Source of the DNA: an uncultured Azohydromonas sp.
Lineage (GTDB): Bacteria; Pseudomonadota; Gammaproteobacteria; Burkholderiales; Burkholderiaceae_C
Length of the DNA stretch: 14,001 nucleotides
NCBI RefSeq assembly: GCF_937926365.1
Contig: NZ_CALAOH010000041.1
Span: 1-14,001 of the forward strand
Direction: 5' to 3'
Shown here: positions 12,790 to 14,001 of the stretch, piece by piece
Layout of the letters: each line of letters opens with the position of its first letter
How positions within the stretch are numbered: the first letter of the stretch is position 1
The notes under the pieces: model-generated
Told to the model about the DNA's origin: nothing
Database searches by the model: none
The model's input: the letters and a program-made list of their open reading frames with translations, nothing else
Position numbers and translations under genes: made by a program

Positions 12790-14001
12790 GCGCGCCCGCG
12801 CAGATGACGGTGGGGCGCCGGCTGCTGCTGGCTTTCGGCGCCGTGGTGCTGGTGCTGCTGGTCATGGCCAGCGTGTCGCTCTACAGCGCCAGGAAGCTCG
12901 ATGCGGCCGAGACGGCCAGCGTGCACACCCAGCAGGCGATGAATGCCGCCGGCGACATGCTGGAGGACATGCTGGGCATGCAGGCCGGCGTGCGCGGTTT
13001 CCTGCTCAGCGGCGACGAGCGCTTCCTCGCGCCCTGGGATGCCGGCCGCAAGGCCTTCGACGAGCACCTGGCCGCGGCGCTGCGCCTGGTCGAGGGCAAC
13101 GAGGCGCAGACCCAGCGCCTGCAGGCCATGAAGACGCGCTACGCCGACTTCGTGAGCGTGGTGGAGCCGCTGATCGTCCAGCGCCGCGACATCGCCGCCG
13201 GCAAGGGCTACATCGCCGACCTCGTGGGCGAGTTCATGCAGGGCATGGACCAGGCCGCGATGGACGGCTTCCACGCCTCCTTCGACGAGTTCGACAAGGC
13301 TCAGCTCGTGCTGCGCGACGAGAGCCTCGCCGTGGCGCAGCGCGCCGGCGCGGCCAACACCGTGGTGCTGATCGTCGGCCCGCTGCTGGCCATCGGGCTG
13401 GCCATCGGGCTGGGGCTGTGGATCACGCGCAGCATCACCCGGCAGCTCGGCGGCGAGCCCGCGCAGGCGGCGCAGGTGGCGCGCGACATCGCGCAGGGCG
13501 ACCTCACCACCACGCTGGACAACCACCGCGGCGACGCGGACAGCCTGATGGCCGCGATGGCCGCCATGCGCGCCCAGCTCGTGCGCACCGTGGGCGAGGT
13601 ACGCTGCAATGCCGAAGGCGTGGCCACCGCCAGCGCGCAGATCGCGCAGGGCAACCAAGACCTGAGCCAGCGCACCGAGCAGCAGGCCTCCTCGCTGCAG
13701 GAAACCGCCGCCTCGATGGAGCAGCTCGGCGGCACCGTGCGCCACAACGCCGACAACGCGCTGCAGGCCAACCAGCTCGCGCAGGGCGCCTCGGACGTGG
13801 CCGTGCGCGGCGGCGAGGTCGTGGCCCAGGTCGTCTCGACCATGAAGGGCATCGAGGAGAGCTCGCGCAAGATCGCCGACATCATCAACGTCATCGACGG
13901 CATCGCCTTCCAGACCAACATCCTGGCCCTGAACGCCGCGGTGGAAGCCGCGCGCGCCGGCGAGGCCGGCCGCGGCTTCGCGGTGGTGGCCGGCGAGGTG
14001 C
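12786..14001 (+). CDS. Methyl-accepting chemotaxis protein, 3' end cut by the window
   Basis: The first 405 residues of a transmembrane chemoreceptor are present; the gene continues beyond the window. Layout: membrane helix 1 at about 11-33; a periplasmic helical sensor at about 38-188 of CHASE3 type, with the MQAGVRGFLLSGDERFL motif at 65-81; membrane helix 2 at about 191-213; a HAMP linker at about 214-266; then the coiled-coil signalling domain. The highly conserved tip, with IDGIAFQTNILALNAA (370-385) and EAARAGEAGRGFAVVAGEV (387-405), binds CheA and CheW in this family and is where the window ends. A Gln/Glu-rich methylation-helix region, including LSQRTEQQASSLQETAASME, lies at 293-312. 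The start at 12786 has GGAG 8 nt upstream. The ligand cannot be inferred. I saw no FliA-type promoter. The terminal CheR/CheB-binding tail, if any, is outside the window. Confidence 0.93.
   Translation, partial: MSAPAQMTVGRRLLLAFGAVVLVLLVMASVSLYSARKLDAAETASVHTQQAMNAAGDMLEDMLGMQAGVRGFLLSGDERFLAPWDAGRKAFDEHLAAALRLVEGNEAQTQRLQAMKTRYADFVSVVEPLIVQRRDIAAGKGYIADLVGEFMQGMDQAAMDGFHASFDEFDKAQLVLRDESLAVAQRAGAANTVVLIVGPLLAIGLAIGLGLWITRSITRQLGGEPAQAAQVARDIAQGDLTTTLDNHRGDADSLMAAMAAMRAQLVRTVGEVRCNAEGVATASAQIAQGNQDLSQRTEQQASSLQETAASMEQLGGTVRHNADNALQANQLAQGASDVAVRGGEVVAQVVSTMKGIEESSRKIADIINVIDGIAFQTNILALNAAVEAARAGEAGRGFAVVAGEV

Overview
The window is high-GC DNA (roughly 70% or more by eye) with codon use and protein families typical of a beta-proteobacterium. 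A Burkholderiales/Comamonadaceae-like chromosome is the best guess. The evidence is the UbiUVT set, a B12-dependent NrdJ with TSCPD-like C-terminal modules, short GC-rich palindromic repeats common in that group, and the chemoreceptor type. I cannot name a species. No rRNA, tRNA, CRISPR array or insertion sequence was seen.

Layout. (1) Positions 127-1797, plus strand: a Tat-exported beta-carbonic anhydrase followed after 15 nt by a membrane-anchored alpha/beta hydrolase. (2) Positions 1808-8564, minus strand: in transcription order ubiU, ubiV, ubiT, then a 279-bp gap, then nrdJ. The three ubi genes are tightly coupled (5-nt gap, then a 4-nt ATGA overlap) and encode the oxygen-independent ubiquinone synthesis accessory proteins. 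nrdJ encodes an adenosylcobalamin-dependent class II ribonucleotide reductase interrupted by a 375-residue LAGLIDADG intein. The intein sits immediately before the cysteine expected to carry the thiyl radical. (3) Positions 8816-12309, plus strand: glf (UDP-galactopyranose mutase) translationally coupled by a TGATG overlap to a 726-residue fusion of a GH1-like glycosidase with an RmlD-like sugar-nucleotide reductase. (4) Positions 12310-12785: non-coding, with a twin-hairpin repeat, an AT-rich promoter-like patch with dyads, three GAACCGG motifs and a possible 29-residue leader peptide. (5) From 12786 to the window end, plus strand: a methyl-accepting chemotaxis protein cut off by the window edge.

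How the genes fit together. UbiUVT make ubiquinone without O2, and class II RNR makes deoxynucleotides without O2, so the minus-strand block reads as a module for growth at low or no oxygen. The glf and GH1-RmlD pair looks like a two-gene carbohydrate unit, probably in polysaccharide or glycoconjugate metabolism; its exact product cannot be read from sequence. The most notable items are the intein placement and its non-canonical C-terminal Gly-Gln, and the glycosidase-reductase fusion coupled to UDP-galactopyranose mutase.
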